Positions 1 to 11,303 of a DNA stretch of 64,000 nucleotides are shown here, piece after piece. The notes beneath the pieces are model-generated. The model saw only the letters and a list, made by a program, of their open reading frames with translations. It had not been told where the DNA came from and did no database searches. This DNA comes from Epiperipatus broadwayi (taxonomy: Eukaryota; Onychophora; Udeonychophora; Euonychophora; Peripatidae): assembly GCA_028023455.1 (NCBI GenBank), contig JAQFVV010000001.1:21506901-21570900 (forward strand), written 5' to 3'. The first letter of the stretch is position 1. The number at the start of each line of letters is the position of its first letter. The position numbers were made by a program, and so were the translations under genes.

Positions 1-1285
1 CCGCTCTCCAATAAATATTGCTATCTTTAATATGGCTGATTTCCTGCTTCTTTTTAATTCACATAGATAAAGCTTCATCAGGAAATGAGGCCAAAATATC
101 ATTTAGTCACATTAGTTTATCATTCTTCCAGGTTAATACTTTGCCAATAACTGTTAATCTAAAAGTTCAATGGTCGATGCAACTAAATGATACTTTAACT
201 AATATTTCAAATGCAGTTTCCTGAATTCATTTATTTTTAAAACTGCATATTATTATCATTACATTTTTATTAATGAAGGTCAACTTTATTAGCATAATTA
301 AGATTTAAATATTATTTAATGTCACTTCTCGATAATTGTACCAATTTTTAAATTAATAAAAAAAAAAGTAGACACAAGTAATTTTTAAAATTGAAGCTTT
401 ATGAATTAATTCTAAACTATTTTTATATATATAGAAAAAATAAATTTTCTAAAAAATTTAAATTTTCTAAAAAATTTAAATTTTATGGAAATTGATTGAT
501 GACTTAATACAGACAAATGCGCAGCCTATAATGTGCGTGTATGTTTGAGTTTGTGATTACAATCAAATTGAAATAAATAAATAATAACCATAAGAGCAAT
601 AGAAATTGTTAATTTAGTAATCAATTTTTTATATATTAATAAGAATGATGACTCATTTTTAGATTAATAATAATTTAAATTAATACCAATACATCATTTG
701 ATTTATTAGCTTATAGTCCTTTATTATAAGGCATAGCAATAGTTGGTGCTAAAAACAGAATTGTTTAAACTTTAGATTAAATTGTATTTTTCACAATATT
801 TTGTTAAAAAAATTAAAGTACTGGATTGGTATGTAGTCTACAATAAATATTTTACATTCTTGAGAGATACATTTTATAAATGAAAAACTAATTAATATGA
901 AATTAATTTATAATATATGTATATATTTATTTGTATAAATATAATTACAAAGTAATAATAAAATAAGCAATAAAAATTAAATCTTATATATGATAAAGAT
1001 AGTCAAAATAAAGAACTCTACTGCTATCTGTATTAAATTTAATTTAACTTCTCATACTTGACTCTAATATCATATGATGTTTGATTAAATTTGATATTTG
1101 GAGAGTTCATAGTCTTCTAAATATTACATATTAATTAATGCAATTTAATTCTAATATATATATATATATATTGTCATTTAAAAGGTCATAAAAATGTCTA
1201 TAGATGGTGTAAATTAAAATTAATCTTGTTTGATATTGTTACATATTTATGTAGTGTTTAGTTAATTATTTACATATATATAAAA
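1..1285. other. AT-rich non-coding DNA
   Basis: I see no coding similarity on either strand. The stretch holds short A/T runs, a two-copy tandem near 438-483 and a short (TA)n run near 1156-1171. The small open frame at 18-224 has no recognisable motif. Confidence 0.6.
438..483. repeat. Two-copy 20-bp tandem repeat
   Basis: The word AAATTTTCTAAAAAATTT occurs twice head to tail with a 20-bp period. It is a local slippage-type duplication with no sign of function. Confidence 0.7.
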
Positions 1286-1489
1286 TCATTAAAAGTTAAT
1301 CAACACTTAAATAATCCCAATATCAATAACAATCAACAATCTCAACCTGTTGTCAAGGCAACCCCTTTTAACAATAAAGGTGCAATTTCACCTTTATTTA
1401 TGGTCCAATATATTTATATAGACACTAAAGATTGCAACTTGACCACAGAGATTGAAATTATTAATACAAAGAAGTTTAAATAAATCTCC
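1286..1489 (+). repeat. Fold-back repeat family R1, unit 1
   Basis: This unit starts with a run containing CAACACTTAAATAATCCCAA, passes through CAAGGCAACC and TTTATATAGACACTA, and ends with a run containing GAAATTATTAATACAAAGAAG. The same order of words recurs in direct orientation at 1630-1820 and inverted at 1828-2019, with a further inverted piece at 54455-54540. No protein is encoded. It looks like a non-autonomous dispersed repeat or the arm of a fold-back element. Confidence 0.7.
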
Positions 1490-1629
1490 TTAATCAGGTA
1501 AATATAACCTGTTATGAATGCAGACCTATAATTAGTCAATTATAACATTACAAATTGCAATTATCATTTTCAAATTGCACCCAAAGTATTATTTAAATAA
1601 TAAATGTAATAATACTCAAGACTAAAGTA

Positions 1630-1820
1630 ATCATTGAAAAATCAATCAACACTTAGACAATCCCAATATTAATAACAATCAACAGTCTCAACTTGTCATC
1701 AAGGCAACCTCCTTTTTTTATGCCCAATATATTTATATAGACACTAGAGATTGCAACTTGACTTCAGAGCTTGAAATTATTAATGCAAAAAAGTTTATTT
1801 AATTATTAATACAAAGAGGT
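1630..1820 (+). repeat. Fold-back repeat family R1, unit 2
   Basis: This is a diverged direct copy of the unit at 1286-1489, beginning with CAACACTTAGACAATCCCAA. It has lost part of the middle, around the AATAAAGGTG segment. With the inverted unit that follows it can fold into a hairpin of about 190 bp per arm. Confidence 0.7.
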
Positions 1821-1827
1821 TTATTTA

Positions 1828-2019
1828 ATCTTCTCTGTATTAATAATTTCAATCTCTATGATTATGTTGCAATCTTTAATGTCTATATAAATATATTGAA
1901 CCATAAATAAAGGTGGGGTTCCAACTTTATTGTTAAAAAGATATTGCCTTGATAACAGGTTAAGATTGTTGATTGTTATTGATATTGGGAATCCAAGTAT
2001 TGACTGGTTTTTAATCATT
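1828..2019 (-). repeat. Fold-back repeat family R1, unit 3 (inverted)
   Basis: This is the reverse complement of the two units before it. It reads from CTGTATTAATAATTTCAATC through TGTCTATATAAATATATTG to TGACTGGTTTTTAATCATT. The open frame on the minus strand here is only the repeat read through and has no protein similarity that I recognise. Confidence 0.7.
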
Positions 2020-2839
2020 ATTTATAAACCCATTTAGTCTTGAACAATACATATGTGTGTATAAAATCATTTGTTAAGCATCAAATATATTTAATTAAGA
2101 GTTTGACTGTTCTCTTATCATGTTTAATGGCATAAAAATATAGTGGGCATTTCAATTATTAATTATATATATATCATGATTGTATATTCAGTATAAATAT
2201 AATTTTATATATACAGAAAACTTATTCTGTAAATGAGAAATGCATGTTTACGTACTCAGTATATTAATGAGAAGATTTCAAATGAATGCATGACATGTAT
2301 GTATATGCATCATTATCTGAAGCTAATTTAAAAAGATCATCTAACTCACTAAAGTATAATATTTATGATTTGCTCATCTTATGTCACACTAATATATGTA
2401 TATAACTTAAATTAAATAGGGTATTTTTATATTATGTATTCCTGTATTACATTGACAGTAAACTTATTTGATTTGATTAAAAATATCTGATAATATGCTG
2501 GATTGGCATAAATCTATAAAAGCTTTTTGTAACTGATCCATGTTTGCTCAGTTGTAAGTAAAAAAATGACTGCTTAATGTTATTTTCTTTTATTAGTTAT
2601 CATAATGTACATATGATAAAATTGATAGACAAGCACACATACACAGACAATAATTTTTTTCTGTATATTGTAATTATATAATTTAAAAAATGTAAATAAA
2701 GCAAACTGTAGTCTGAAAACATTGTTCAAATACTTGTCAAATTCCAAGATGATTTAGAAGATGATTTAATGCAATTGGTGGTAAATCCAGTTATAAGTAT
2801 ATTAAAACAATGAGTTTATTGCATATTGGAGAAATTTTT
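2020..2839. other. AT-rich non-coding DNA
   Basis: No coding similarity, RNA gene or repeat structure beyond short TA runs is visible. The last 100 bases, from about 2735, may be the eroded front of the coiled-coil relic that follows. Confidence 0.5.
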
Positions 2840-4089
2840 CAGATTAATAAATTGCAAAATGAAAATGAGAAGGATGAGAAAGAACAGGAAATCATTGCAG
2901 AAGAAAGTTTAGAAACAAGCTGTGAATAAAATAGTATAAAGAAATAAGATGATTTGGAGATATCTGATATGGAGACTGTTGATCCAAATAGTGGCACATA
3001 TAGACAAATTGGAGCAAAAACGGACTTATAAAGATATAGACATTTTTGAGAATACTGAAACATCATTACAATTTGACATGATGCATATGATCAGCATATT
3101 ATTGAGAATGGAAGATAATCAAAAGTAGATAAATTTGCAATTTGAGTAAACAAATCAGAAATTAGAAGAAAATATTTGAAGATTCAATAAATTACTATAA
3201 AAAACTGAATGAGCAAAAAAGGTATGAAATAAGTGGGTCTAAAGACTGGTGGACATGTAAATCAGATGGTAAAGAAAAACCAGATCTCTTAGACCATAAA
3301 GAAAAACCAAAGTTATTGTAGAAAAATGGCCAAAATGAGCATGAGTAAATATAAATAAAAGAGCAAATAGTCAAAGATGAGCATAATATATTGAAACAAA
3401 ATAAAAACAGTGCATTAAACTAGTGGAAAAAAATAGAAATTCAACAAAAACTGGTTCAATTAAAAAAGTAACTATCAGAATATGAATCTGTTGAATTTAA
3501 ACAAGAGAATGATATTAAACTAAAATTATTTTAAAAAAATAGAAAGTGATCAAGAACTGATAAAATTAAAAATCCAAATACATGAAGATAATCTTGAAGG
3601 CTCATAACAAATTCAGATTAAAAGAATTTGATGAAAAGATATTAAAAAGATAAAAATAAAAAAACAGAACAAAAGTTAGTGTATTCTCAGAACAAAATGA
3701 ACTGTATTAACACAAAATTCAAATGAAAACTTGCCATCAAAGTTGATTGATGTATAGGATAAAGAAATCCAACAGCATGAATTAAACATCAACCTTATGC
3801 ATAACAAACTTTTCAGTATATCAATAATGCATATGGATGTTATGTATTTAGACAGTTGTCCAGAGAATAATACTGTTGAACATCAATTATTTTAGTATTT
3901 AGTGGAAAAGATAGACAATGTTGTCACATAGCAGTTAAATTTTCTCCAGAATTCCACTGAAAAAAACCTCTAGTTAAAACTTAATCTTAAAACACTGCAG
4001 GGAAATATTATACAAAGAACCAATGAATTGGATAAAACAACTTATAAAATGTGAGATGGACAACAAGAAAAGCCAAAAAAAGTGTAAAT
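2840..4089 (+). pseudogene. Broken K/E/Q-rich coiled-coil protein frame
   Basis: I do not recognise the family. Following the best frame from 2840 gives about 400 residues of K/E/Q/N-rich, heptad-like sequence, with short readable stretches such as QINKLQNENEKDEKEQEII, QKLVQLKK and IQRTNELDK. A short aromatic and Cys spot, DWWTCKSDG, lies near 3246. Frame changes are needed near 3027, 3170, 3535, 3625 and 3750. In this reading there are about 18 in-frame TAA/TAG codons and one TGA, most of them where Gln would suit a coiled coil. That pattern fits decay of CAA/CAG codons by C-to-T change in an AT-rich genome. A gag-like coiled-coil protein of a retroelement is possible, as is a dead host gene. 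That it was once coding is fairly likely; its function is unknown. Confidence 0.5.
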
Positions 4090-5130
4090 ATTTTGTAGGG
4101 GTTTTTTTGTTTCAAAGTTTGAGAATTTGAAATGAACAATATCTTGTTCATTTTATTGTTATAAGAATGCTAATAAATATAGCATTCAAAAGTTTAAAAA
4201 CATCATATAATGTATTAGTAATATGAATATTCAAATGTATAAATTATTAATGTCATATTAAAAAATTTAATAGGTTTCTAAATAATATGAAACTTTAAGT
4301 GACACAATTAAATTATGTTAAGGTTTTCTCTTATCAAATAATGCATGGAATGTATTGCAAAATAATTCAGTTAAAAATATAGATTTTAAATAATTAAATT
4401 TAAAAAAGACAACTGGTTTTGGAAACAAGTTGCAAGTTCATTCAGTTAAACAATGAAAGTATTTTTCAAATTCTTGTAAATAAATAAAATCAGTTGTCAA
4501 AAAATAAAATATTAATGGTGTAGAAAACAAGATTAACAAAGCCTGTGAAATACTTGCCAACATAAAGAAAACAAACCAAGACTACATAACTTTCTTTGTA
4601 AGTTGGGAAAAAACTATTTTGGTTTTATCTTAATCATTTTAAGTTTTATTTTAGTTTATATTCAATACTAAAAACAAGTTATGTTTTATGACTTGTTTAA
4701 AACAGGAAGTGAAAGGTTAAAAAAGTTAATGGCCTTTTAATGCAACTGAATTTTTAAAAAATATATTTATTTATTTTTTAAAAAAGAGAAAAATTTGCTC
4801 CATATTGTTTTTACTATATAAATGAGTTATGATATGTTAACATTTTTTACAAAATATCTTTAATATACATATTAACCAAATATTATTTTCTAAAAATTAT
4901 CATTTAAAAAAATAGTGGAAGGTGTAATATTTGTTTGAAATGTAAAGTATCCATACTACAAAAAAAACCAGTAGAATAAAGCATCAAAATGTAATATAAT
5001 AAAGAGAAGTAATTGTAAGTAATTTTAGTTTAAAGATTTATTTGAATCAATTGAGTTCATATATCCATAATTTAATTCTTTTATTTTTGTGAATTAGATT
5101 TTGTGTAGATGGGCTTATATATATATATAT
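4090..5130. other. AT-rich non-coding DNA
   Basis: Nothing supportable is seen apart from A/T homopolymer runs and short words such as TTTTTAAAAAATATATTTAT near 4750. A short TA run directly precedes the LTR-like segment at 5131. Confidence 0.5.
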
Positions 5131-6052
5131 TGTAACCTTCTCCCTGATCTAGCTGGTCATCAACGAATCATGCCACACGTTTTAGCAACTAAATTCTCAT
5201 ATGCAACCTAACATACTCTCATTATCAAGAATATAAGCATGAAGAAACAAAAATGTAAAAATAACAAAATGATTTTTATATTAAATAAAACTAGCATGAA
5301 ACTATAGATCTAAAGAAGATCACAAGGCGACTAATAAAGATAATAACTTTTGGTCAAACCAACCTTGAAATCCACACAAACAAAATGTGATGAGTTAAAT
5401 TGGATGTTCAGCAAAATATTGAATAACTAATAATTATATCTCTGGAATGATTATGAAATTAAACTTATAAATGAAATGATAAGTAAATTATGATGTAGAT
5501 GACTAAATGAATGATGGAAAAAAGTAATACTTAAATGGTGGAATGAAATGAGTCTAAGAATGAAAAGAAAAGAGTGAAGATGTATGAGAATAATGAATGA
5601 TTAAAATGATGATAGAATAAGAGTTAATGAATAGTTAAGATGATAAAAGAATAAAAAGTAATGTATGATTAATCAACTGTGATAATGAATTAATGTCAAA
5701 TGAGAATGAATAACTAAAAGAACGATCAAGATGAAATTGAAGAACAATGTTAATGATGGAGACTGAAATCTTAAACTATAAACTAATATGAGATTAAATG
5801 GTAAAAAGATAAGCTAACTAAAAATAGGAATTCCAAGCTTGACACCACCAGAATGTTATCATGAAGTTAAAACAAACTATACATTTTATGTCAAAAGAAG
5901 TAATTTATATCTTAAGGTTCGGTTGATTTTCATAAAATAGTGAAAGTAATCTATTTCAAGTCTAAGTATAATAATTAACTAGATATAAAATTTATTACAA
6001 ATTTAAATTCTATCTTGAAACTTAACAACTAATTTTTCTCAGGGTTCTAACA
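5131..6052. repeat. Possible solo LTR (TGTAACC...GGTTCTAACA)
   Basis: The segment opens with TGTAACCTTCTCCC and closes with GGTTCTAACA. This is the TG...CA inverted-end pattern expected of an LTR about 920 bp long. The interior from 5480 to 5830 is purine-rich, with many ATGAATGAT-like words, and encodes nothing I recognise. I found no second copy in the window and no clear target-site duplication, so the call rests only on the ends. It could be chance. Confidence 0.22.
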
Positions 6053-9000
6053 CTCAAAATCATTATACAAAATATATTTGGGTCAGTAAAAGGGATTTTA
6101 CCACTACCCAAACATAATACACATAACAGCTCTCAACATAAACTTAAATTAAAAACTATATTTAGCAGTTACACATAAACTTTATGAACTCAATAACTTT
6201 CATAACTTTAATATTTAAGAAATATTAATACCTTTTTAATAAATAAATACAATAACTTACCAAATTCCTTTTACTAGATAATGATAAACCATGTGATCAA
6301 GATTAGTGAATGATAGCTCTGCGCATTTAACTAAATCGATCAAATCAATATTATACTTATCTTTTAATCTATTACTTAAAATAATCTGTACTCTAAGTTA
6401 TTAACATTTTGATTATTGTGTGATGATGCATTAGATGTACCAATAAATTACAAGACTTACTGAAATTATTATGATATAGCATAATATAGTTAATAGTATT
6501 ATATTGGTCGATGATGATTTCAATTTATAATCTTCTGATAGGTCAATAGCAATAACAATAATAGTGTGTCTATGGTGCTTAGCAATAAGATTACAGGCAA
6601 CTAAATAAATTTTTAAATACAACAAACTTTATTTACAATATTTACAAATTTTTAATTCACAGACATGCATGAAATAAAACTAATATATTAAAAGAATTTA
6701 TGGATGGGAAAATACCTGGTATCCCCTTGACTATATACTCAGCAAATGATACAACCTGCTTATAAAATAAAATTTAAAGTATCACTTGTTACAGTTTAGC
6801 TTATTTTATAGACTAAGATAATGAAACTTATTTAAGTTGACTAGCACTTAAATTATAACTAACAGTATATTTAGAACTTTAGGATATGCACAAAGTTTAA
6901 ATTTAGAATTCAAAGAAACTCATAAAGTATTGCATTCTCCTAAAGCTCTTTCTTTTATCAGAATATGATAAGGGCAATTATCATATTCTGTGCAATTAAT
7001 AACTTTTTAAATTTGAAATGAATAGGTTTGGTGCATTAAAGTAAGAATAAACATCAAAAGTCAAATACACATAGATCTCACTACAACATTATCTATGTCC
7101 ACAATTTAATTATTGAATACTTCTGATCTTACCAATCTATTGTCAAATCATTATTTGATGAAGATGAATCCACACTGCCAATGTGCATCTCTTGCTTTTA
7201 CATCTAAAAATTCTACCATTATTAATAATCTTAGTTTGATCTGTCTATAACTGATAATGATCCTATAACATCATAAACACTATTATAATTAGACCAACAC
7301 TATAGCTAGATTAGTGTTCCCAAATCTAACATTATTTTGTTCTTGTCATATGGTTTTAAACTACTATACTTTTCCATACACGGTGAAAAAACTAACTCTA
7401 TATCATCATGAAGGATTTAATACTAAAAAGGGAGGCTCTATAAAAACAACATGACAGTTGTATAATAATGTGGCTAATTCTACTACCTCTCAATGGGTAT
7501 AAACATGTGGGGACTTTGCCCCATCATGAAAAAAATAGGATTCAGACCATGGATATCCTTTCTTTAGGGTTATTTATGCTAACAAGCATTAATTATTACT
7601 TAGCCTCTACCAAACTTTTCTCTCGTGGAATTAGCAATAGGTGACTCCATCAGCCCATGCTCAATATTAATATTAATCTATTGGATGCCATTCTATTGGA
7701 ACATCCTATCAGCTAAAAACTGTCACTAATCATTCTCAATATTATAGCAAGGCAAAACTATACCAACAAGATCAGTGAAGATATACATATTCCATTTTAC
7801 AATGCAAAACCATTAATGTATCTATAGACAAACCAAAATACATATGTCAAATGATTGCTAATTATTTTTACATGACAGCTATACTTTTGTTATAGAGAGC
7901 ACAATGTATTTAAGCAATAAAGATCAAACCTGCATTTGTATTCAAAGTGGACAAGTTCATTTCTATGTAAAAATAAGATATGAAAAAGGTTTAGATCAAT
8001 TTTTCTTTTATATAAGAAATGATTGGGGTCTTTAGTATATCTTTGACAACAATGTATGCATATTCTCCCATTAATAAAATACACCAAAATCGGTTTTAAA
8101 CTCTAAGAGATAAATATTTTTCTCTCTTTAGATCAATGACATTAAAATTATGTTTTCCCTTACTTGGGAAAATAACAAACATGTGTGTAATAATACATGT
8201 ATGTGTCTTTATACATTTTTATATCCCTTTGACTAAATATATTTATATACCATGTACCACAATAAAGCACATGTTTAAAAAAAATAAAATTCCCAAATAA
8301 CACATGATGTAAGTAATATACATAACACAGCAGTAATAAAAAAACAATAAACAAATGTTTCCTTCCATTAAATTTTATATGATTCATCCAAGTTATTTCA
8401 TCCTGGTGAGTTGAAATGATAATAACTGATATTATGATGAGCAAACATTTTATATAATGTGTATATATGTTTATTAACCTGTTGGATGTAAAAATAATGC
8501 AATATTCACTATTTCCAAAGGCAAAATTATTTGACGGTTTTTTGTACTGATAATTAATAAGGCAATTAAAATTCACACTTCCAATTGTAGCAGACTTAAA
8601 AAGATAAGTTTATCTACTTTTCTCTAGATAACTTTCCTGAATAATTCTTTAAGTTATTGTAATCTTCAAAACAAACTTTTTTAAGACCTTTATGGATTTA
8701 TTCTGTAAGTGTTTCAAATGAAGTATAACAAGAATCATTTATTTACATTTAAAATCCAGATAATTTTCCTTGAAAATGAGTAGAATTTTATTACACTTAA
8801 CCTATTTATTTTTTTTAAAATTCTTTGTTAGTTCTATTCTTTCTTCCATGGTAATGTATATGTCACCATCTTTAAACAGTCGGGGCATTTTTAATATTGT
8901 AAAACATTATTACAACTATGTATATTTCTCAATAAAACTTTAAAAGTAAATATTTATTTCATTCCATTCTTATTGGCAAAGTATGGTGTGATTTTCAATA

Positions 9001-9477
9001 TTAAAAAGAATTTATCCAATTATCACTATGACATCTTTAGCATTTTCATTAATTAGTAATTGATCATTTCTTTCATTACATAAGTTCCCTCTATAAAAAA
9101 TCAGCAGACAATAGAGAATAAAATCATGCAATTGTTTTTATTTTATTTTTTACTTTATTAAAAGTTAGATGATTCAAAAATTACTTTTAAATTTATTTAC
9201 TATATATATCATACATAACATTTGTTTTCAAAATTATCTCGAATTATTTTTTTTTGATATTTTGCTTTACAAGCACAATCTTGTTCTGCTGGATAACAAG
9301 AATAGCATGCGAAATACAAACATTATCAACTTTTTAGTCTACTTATAAATAATTTGTGCATCATTTTCAAAAAAGAGATTTTAAAAATATACACAACATA
9401 AAAGCAAAAGCTTACTTTTTCTTGAATTTTCCTGGGTTTGAAGCATTACTTATTTAGATAAAGACATTTCCATGGCT
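6053..9477. other. AT-rich non-coding DNA
   Basis: No gene is supported. The piece from about 7380 to 7760 is less AT-rich than its surroundings and contains the small palindrome TGGGGACTTTGCCCCA near 7509. Its minus strand gives short open stretches in changing frames that I cannot assign to a family. The open frame at 8160-8576 (minus) has no recognisable domain and looks like chance. Confidence 0.45.
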
Positions 9478-9560
9478 TTTATTTCCTTCTTCAGTATGAA
9501 TCCTATGAAGTATGTGGTCATGGAAATGGTGTTTACAATGATAGCAAGGTTTTTTAGATT
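9478..9560 (-). pseudogene. Possible C2H2 zinc-finger fragment
   Basis: On the minus strand one short frame reads KPCYHCKHHF followed by LHRIHTEEG. This resembles a C2H2 finger (C-x2-C-x3-F ... L-x2-H-x3-H) and the HTGEKP linker of multi-finger proteins. The histidine spacing is one residue short of the usual H-x3-H, and stops lie close on both sides. If real, it is a scrap of a dead multi-finger gene. It is only about 25 residues long, so chance resemblance is a serious alternative. Confidence 0.25.
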
Positions 9561-10190
9561 TATTCCATCATTTCTAGATAGCAAGATATTATAATTCCAT
9601 TCAATTAGATTTCAAAATTTTCTGATTTTGTTTTTTTTCTCCTTATTTTAGATCAGAGTTGAGTTATGTGGTTGCTTAGTTCTTGTTTTTCTTAATCAAC
9701 CCTCCCTACATCTTGGTTAGATCATATATAGCTGTTTTAACAATGGATTGTGGGAGCAATTAAAACCAATAATCTTAGTGTGAATAATTAATATTACCAT
9801 CTCTGGCTTCGTTTTTAATAACTACTCATAATGATTCAAGACAGCTTTAGGTTTACTACATTAAAAAATATGCTTAAGTAATTTACTGTAATGATTCATT
9901 TTACAAGGCTTACAAATTTGATTTAATTATTTATTTATTTCAATTGCTATTCAACAATAATAAAATAGCAATATATATATCTCCCAATTAATAACAATAT
10001 TTTTAAATTGTTGTTTTATTCTATTCAGAGTCTAGACTGGGTTTGAAATCTCATCTCCATTCAAGCAATTTCCTAGTACATCCAAAACAGTCTTTATTGA
10101 AAGTCACTCATTATGATTTTCATGCTAGATATATCATTATTATTTAAAATTTTGGATTATTTAATACAGAGACCTAAATAAAAGGTCACA

Positions 10191-10231
<41 letters not shown>

Positions 10232-11040
10232 CAATTGCTTGTTCACTTTTAAATAGTTAAATATTTCTGTAATTGTATAAGAAAGTTTATTCAGATTTTG
10301 TCCCATTAAATTAGGGATTGGACTCAAAAGATGTATATCTGTAGTGAAGTTTTTATACCATTAAATCAGGATTCAATCCTAAAATGGCCACTTCCTAGAG
10401 TTAATATTGCAAACATGTTTAGAGGTTTTAGTTATCCCATATTAGATATATGTATGGTTTTATACTAGGAAACTTATGAGTTAAATAAATGTATTATATT
10501 TATAAATTTGTCCATATATAGAATTGTATTTTAAGTATATTAAAGACCAGGAATTTGATGTACAGAGAAATGTACTCTGTCATAAAACTGTATTATAATG
10601 CAATTGAAAATTAAGATTAAAATTAATTCAAAAAACCTTGGATAATTTATAAATAATTATTGTTTTTCTACATGTGTGAACTAAAACAATAATATATAAG
10701 AGATTGGAGATATGGTTTTATTTTTTTAAAAAAAAGAAAGTTATATTTTGACTGATAATTGTATTGTGCAATGAACTATTGTTTTGTTATTGATTTCAAT
10801 AGTGTGTTAAGATCTTTATTTTTAATATTGTCTGCTCTGCATATTCCTTCCATATATATTTATCAGATGTAACTTATATTCTTCATGATCTACAGGTATT
10901 GCAAAGAGATGATGTTTAGTGATTATCATCATATTAAAGAAATATTCCCATATCTTATGAAAAATATATATGATGCAAAAGTGTTGAAAACATATTGGGT
11001 TCAATAAAACTTAATAAATTTTATATTTAAACTCTGTTTT
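9561..11040. other. AT-rich non-coding DNA
   Basis: No coding similarity is seen. It includes the compound TA/TG microsatellite at 10191-10231. The minus-strand open frame at 10822-11004 has no motif and is probably chance. Confidence 0.5.
10191..10231. repeat. (TA)n(TG)n microsatellite
   Basis: An uninterrupted TA run passes directly into a TG run. It is a simple repeat with no further meaning that I can support. Confidence 0.9.
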
Positions 11041-11057
11041 AGTATTTTTTTACATTA

Positions 11058-11091
11058 ATGTGTGTGTGTGTATATATATATACACACACAC
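11058..11091. repeat. (TG)n(TA)n(CA)n palindromic microsatellite
   Basis: TG, TA and CA dinucleotide runs follow each other and form a perfect small palindrome centred on the TA part. It directly abuts the left end of the inverted pair at 11092-11303. Confidence 0.85.
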
Positions 11092-11303
11092 AGTAATTAG
11101 AAATATGTAAAGTAATAACTTTTAAAAAATTTATTTATTTAGAAGTGCTTTCAACTATGCTCATAGTCTTTGTCAACTAACACTTTGAAAGGCTAACCTT
11201 CCCACAATTCTGTGATAGCTGACAAAGACTATGAGGTTACTCAAAAGCACTCTTAAGTGAATAAAAAATTTTAAAGTTATTATTTTACATATTTCTAATT
11301 ACT
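11092..11303. mobile_element. Inverted pair of PLE-like termini, no coding part
   Basis: The arms at 11092-11175 and 11220-11303 are inverted repeats of about 84 bp around a 44-bp centre. The arm word AAGTGCTTTCAACT followed by CATAGTCTTTGTCAAC is close to AAGCGCTTTCAACT followed by GAGTCCTTATCAAGG in the termini of the Penelope-like derivative at 43660-44651. Both pairs are oriented the same way relative to their centres. I infer a reduced derivative of the same or a sister family that has lost all coding sequence. A simple fold-back unrelated to PLEs is the alternative. Confidence 0.5.
11143..11177 (-). ncRNA. Hammerhead-like motif (degenerate)
   Basis: The minus strand reads TTGACAAAG, then a hairpin ACTAT-GAGC-ATAGT, then TGAAAGCACTT. 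The order (CUGAUGAG-like box, stem II, GAAA) resembles the hammerhead core known from PLE terminal repeats. The first box departs from the CUGANGA consensus and no cleavage triplet is obvious, so activity is doubtful. Its stem differs in sequence from the one at 44531-44563 but still pairs. Confidence 0.3.

Noticed and set aside
2840-4089. Reassigned genetic code (TAA/TAG read as Gln)
   Set aside because: Stops in the RTE and Ty3-type relics fall at Trp, Lys and other positions, so ordinary decay is the better explanation.
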